Below are positions 62,824 to 64,000 of a DNA stretch of 64,000 bases, in pieces; within the stretch, counting starts at the first letter, position 1; every line of letters starts with the position of its first letter. The notes under the pieces were generated by a model. It was not told where the DNA came from, made no database searches, and saw only the letters and a list, made by a program, of their open reading frames with translations. This DNA comes from a virus. The DNA lies in the IMG/VR virus record IMGVR_UViG_3300015242_000020, positions 62,001 to 126,000 of that record. One strand, given 5' to 3'. A program made the position numbers and the translations under genes.

Positions 62824-64000
62824 TCAGTGGTTGGCGAAGAACTGCTCCACCGTGGCGAAGTCCTTGGTCAGCGGGAACGGCGGCAGATCTCGCAGGATCT
62901 GCTTCCCGTAATACTTTTCCGTTATGCGCCGATCTAGTATAGCAACGACACCGATGTCCTCGGTGTGCCGAATCAGCCGGCCGGCAGCCTGCTGGATGAT
63001 CAGGCTCATGAACGGCATCGTGTAGTCGGGGAAGCTCTTGCCGCCCTTGGCCTCGATCCGCTGGCACTTGGCCTCGGTGATCGGCTCGCCGGGCACCGGG
63101 AACGGCAGCTTGTCTATCACCAAAAGCGACAAAGCATCTCCCGGCGCATCAAAACCCGTCATAAAGGACTTCAGGCCGAACAGCACCGAGGACACATCGG
63201 CCTTGAACTCCGCCGCGAGCGCCGCGACCGGTGCCTCCCCCTGCACCAGCAACTGGTAGGGGAAACCGCGCCGGCTCCGAATGGATTCTGCGCAGGCCAG
63301 CATCCGCTTCTTGGAGGTGAACAGCACCAGCGCGCGGCCCTTGGAGGTCTTGATCAGCTCGTAGATCTCTTCGGTAGCGCCGGCCTCGAATGCGGTGGTG
63401 TCCTGCCCTTGCGGGATAGCCAGGTGCTGCGGGACGTAGAGGGTGGCCTGGGTGCTGAAGTCGAACGGGGAGTCCACAGCCAGGGTGGTGGCCCGGGTGA
63501 TGCCGAGCTGCTCCTTGAGGTAGTCGAAGCTGCTCTTGACCACCAGGGTGGCCGAGACCAGCACGGTCGGCAGCTGGCTCCACAGGAAAGCGTCGAGGAA
63601 CTCCGCGACGCTGACCGGGGAGGTCTTCAGCACCAGTCGCTTCTCACTGCGCCACACCTCCACCTCCAGCCACCGCACCAGGTCCAGCTGGCTGGAGCCG
63701 ACCACCCGACGCAGTTTGTTGAGGGTATTGCGAAGCTGGGAGTCCAGCCGTTGCTTGCGCAGCCGCTCCCGGTGATCGGAGTAGCTGAAGTCCAGCGAGT
63801 CCCAGGCGGTGGTCAGCCGGCCGAGGGCATCCATCAGCGCGATGAACGGTGCAGAGGTGTCCACCAGCAGGTCATCAGTCAACCGCAGAGTAGCGCCAGC
63901 CGGCCGCCGGGAGATCGGCTCTGCCTTCCCTCGGAAGACCTCCACCTCCAGCTCGGCGATTGCGGCGAAGAGGTCGTCGGCGGCGAACTGCACATCGGCG
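62824..64000 (-). CDS. DinG/XPD-type superfamily 2 helicase (5' end beyond window)
   Basis: The frame is open to the right edge. Visible motifs belong to the C-terminal half: PTVLVSATLVVKSSFDYLKE (motif III-like SAT), KGRALVLFTSKKRMLACAES (motif IV region), FGLKSFMTGFDAPGDALSLL (motif V) and SLIIQQAAGRLIRHTEDIGV (motif VI with Arg finger). Walker A and DEAD/DEAH motifs must lie outside. No Fe-S Cys cluster is visible in this part. Such helicases act in repair and R-loop removal. Confidence 0.82.
   Translation of the reverse strand, partial: ADVQFAADDLFAAIAELEVEVFRGKAEPISRRPAGATLRLTDDLLVDTSAPFIALMDALGRLTTAWDSLDFSYSDHRERLRKQRLDSQLRNTLNKLRRVVGSSQLDLVRWLEVEVWRSEKRLVLKTSPVSVAEFLDAFLWSQLPTVLVSATLVVKSSFDYLKEQLGITRATTLAVDSPFDFSTQATLYVPQHLAIPQGQDTTAFEAGATEEIYELIKTSKGRALVLFTSKKRMLACAESIRSRRGFPYQLLVQGEAPVAALAAEFKADVSSVLFGLKSFMTGFDAPGDALSLLVIDKLPFPVPGEPITEAKCQRIEAKGGKSFPDYTMPFMSLIIQQAAGRLIRHTEDIGVVAILDRRITEKYYGKQILRDLPPFPLTKDFATVEQFFANH

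Noticed and set aside
62812-62826. TAGCTCAGTGG resembling a tRNA D-arm box
   Set aside because: No T-arm box or acceptor stem follows at the right distance on either strand, and the segment overlaps the end of the helicase gene.
1-64000. Integrase, attachment site or classical lysogeny module
   Set aside because: No tyrosine or serine recombinase motifs were seen in any frame; operator-like repeats alone do not prove lysogeny.

Overview
This window is part of the genome of a tailed double-stranded DNA phage of a high-GC actinobacterium. Phage hallmarks are a large terminase, a portal, a prohead-protease-type protein, an endolysin and a complete phage replication set. The actinobacterial link comes from strong GC bias, an Lsr2-like nucleoid protein, DUF6011- and DUF6221-like proteins, a DUF7178-like segment and many ATGA/GTGA-overlapping small genes. 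A Streptomyces host is my inference; the sequence does not prove it. I found no integrase, attachment site, tRNA or CRISPR array. All genes except one HNH endonuclease are on the minus strand, so transcription runs right to left. Both window ends cut through genes.

Layout in transcription order. (1) 64.0-57.3 kb: 3' part of a DinG/XPD-type helicase, a membrane-anchored collagen-like protein, a holin-like membrane protein, small DNA-binding candidates and a 5'-3' exonuclease. (2) 57.2-39.6 kb: replication and recombination. This holds an Sm-like protein, a DnaC-type loader, DnaB-type helicase, DnaG-type primase, a J-domain-like protein, an ssDNA-binding candidate, DNA polymerase III alpha (DnaE), RecA, a Cas4-like nuclease, a second PD-(D/E)XK-like nuclease and a RuvC-like resolvase. 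An endolysin and a sigma-region-4-like protein lie among them, and a DUF932-like protein closes the block. (3) 39.5-36.7 kb: two small genes and the large terminase. (4) 36.6-20.9 kb: more than 40 small, tightly overlapping genes. They include zinc-ribbon proteins, single-TM peptides, a VWA protein, a nucleotidyltransferase, a winged helix protein, an HTH protein, a secreted protein, an exported HNH nuclease and the single plus-strand HNH gene. (5) 20.8 kb to the left edge: virion genes. These are two long Pro/Asp-rich proteins, the portal, a 2H-phosphoesterase fusion, a 1,769-residue protein with about six ADP-ribosyltransferase-like modules, membrane proteins, Lsr2 and a prohead-protease fusion running off the edge.

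The most striking pattern is regulatory. Two different 14-bp palindromes recur across the window. Family A (CTAAG-N4-CTTAG, about 12 copies) lies mainly in intergenic regions; in five places it sits inside or against the spacer of a recognisable -35/-10 promoter. Family B (AGATAS-WW-STATCT, about 16 copies) lies at start codons, just upstream of genes, and inside genes. In the genes the coding sequence switches to codons rare in this GC-rich genome (ATA, CTA, AGA, TCT) exactly across the site, which suggests selection on the DNA itself. Together with strong hairpin terminators between transcription units, this looks like a dispersed operator network, comparable in layout to mycobacteriophage stoperators but with different sequences. 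Candidate binders in the window are the HTH protein at 20.9-21.1 kb, the winged-helix protein at 34.1-34.3 kb and the sigma-like protein at 41.7-42.3 kb.
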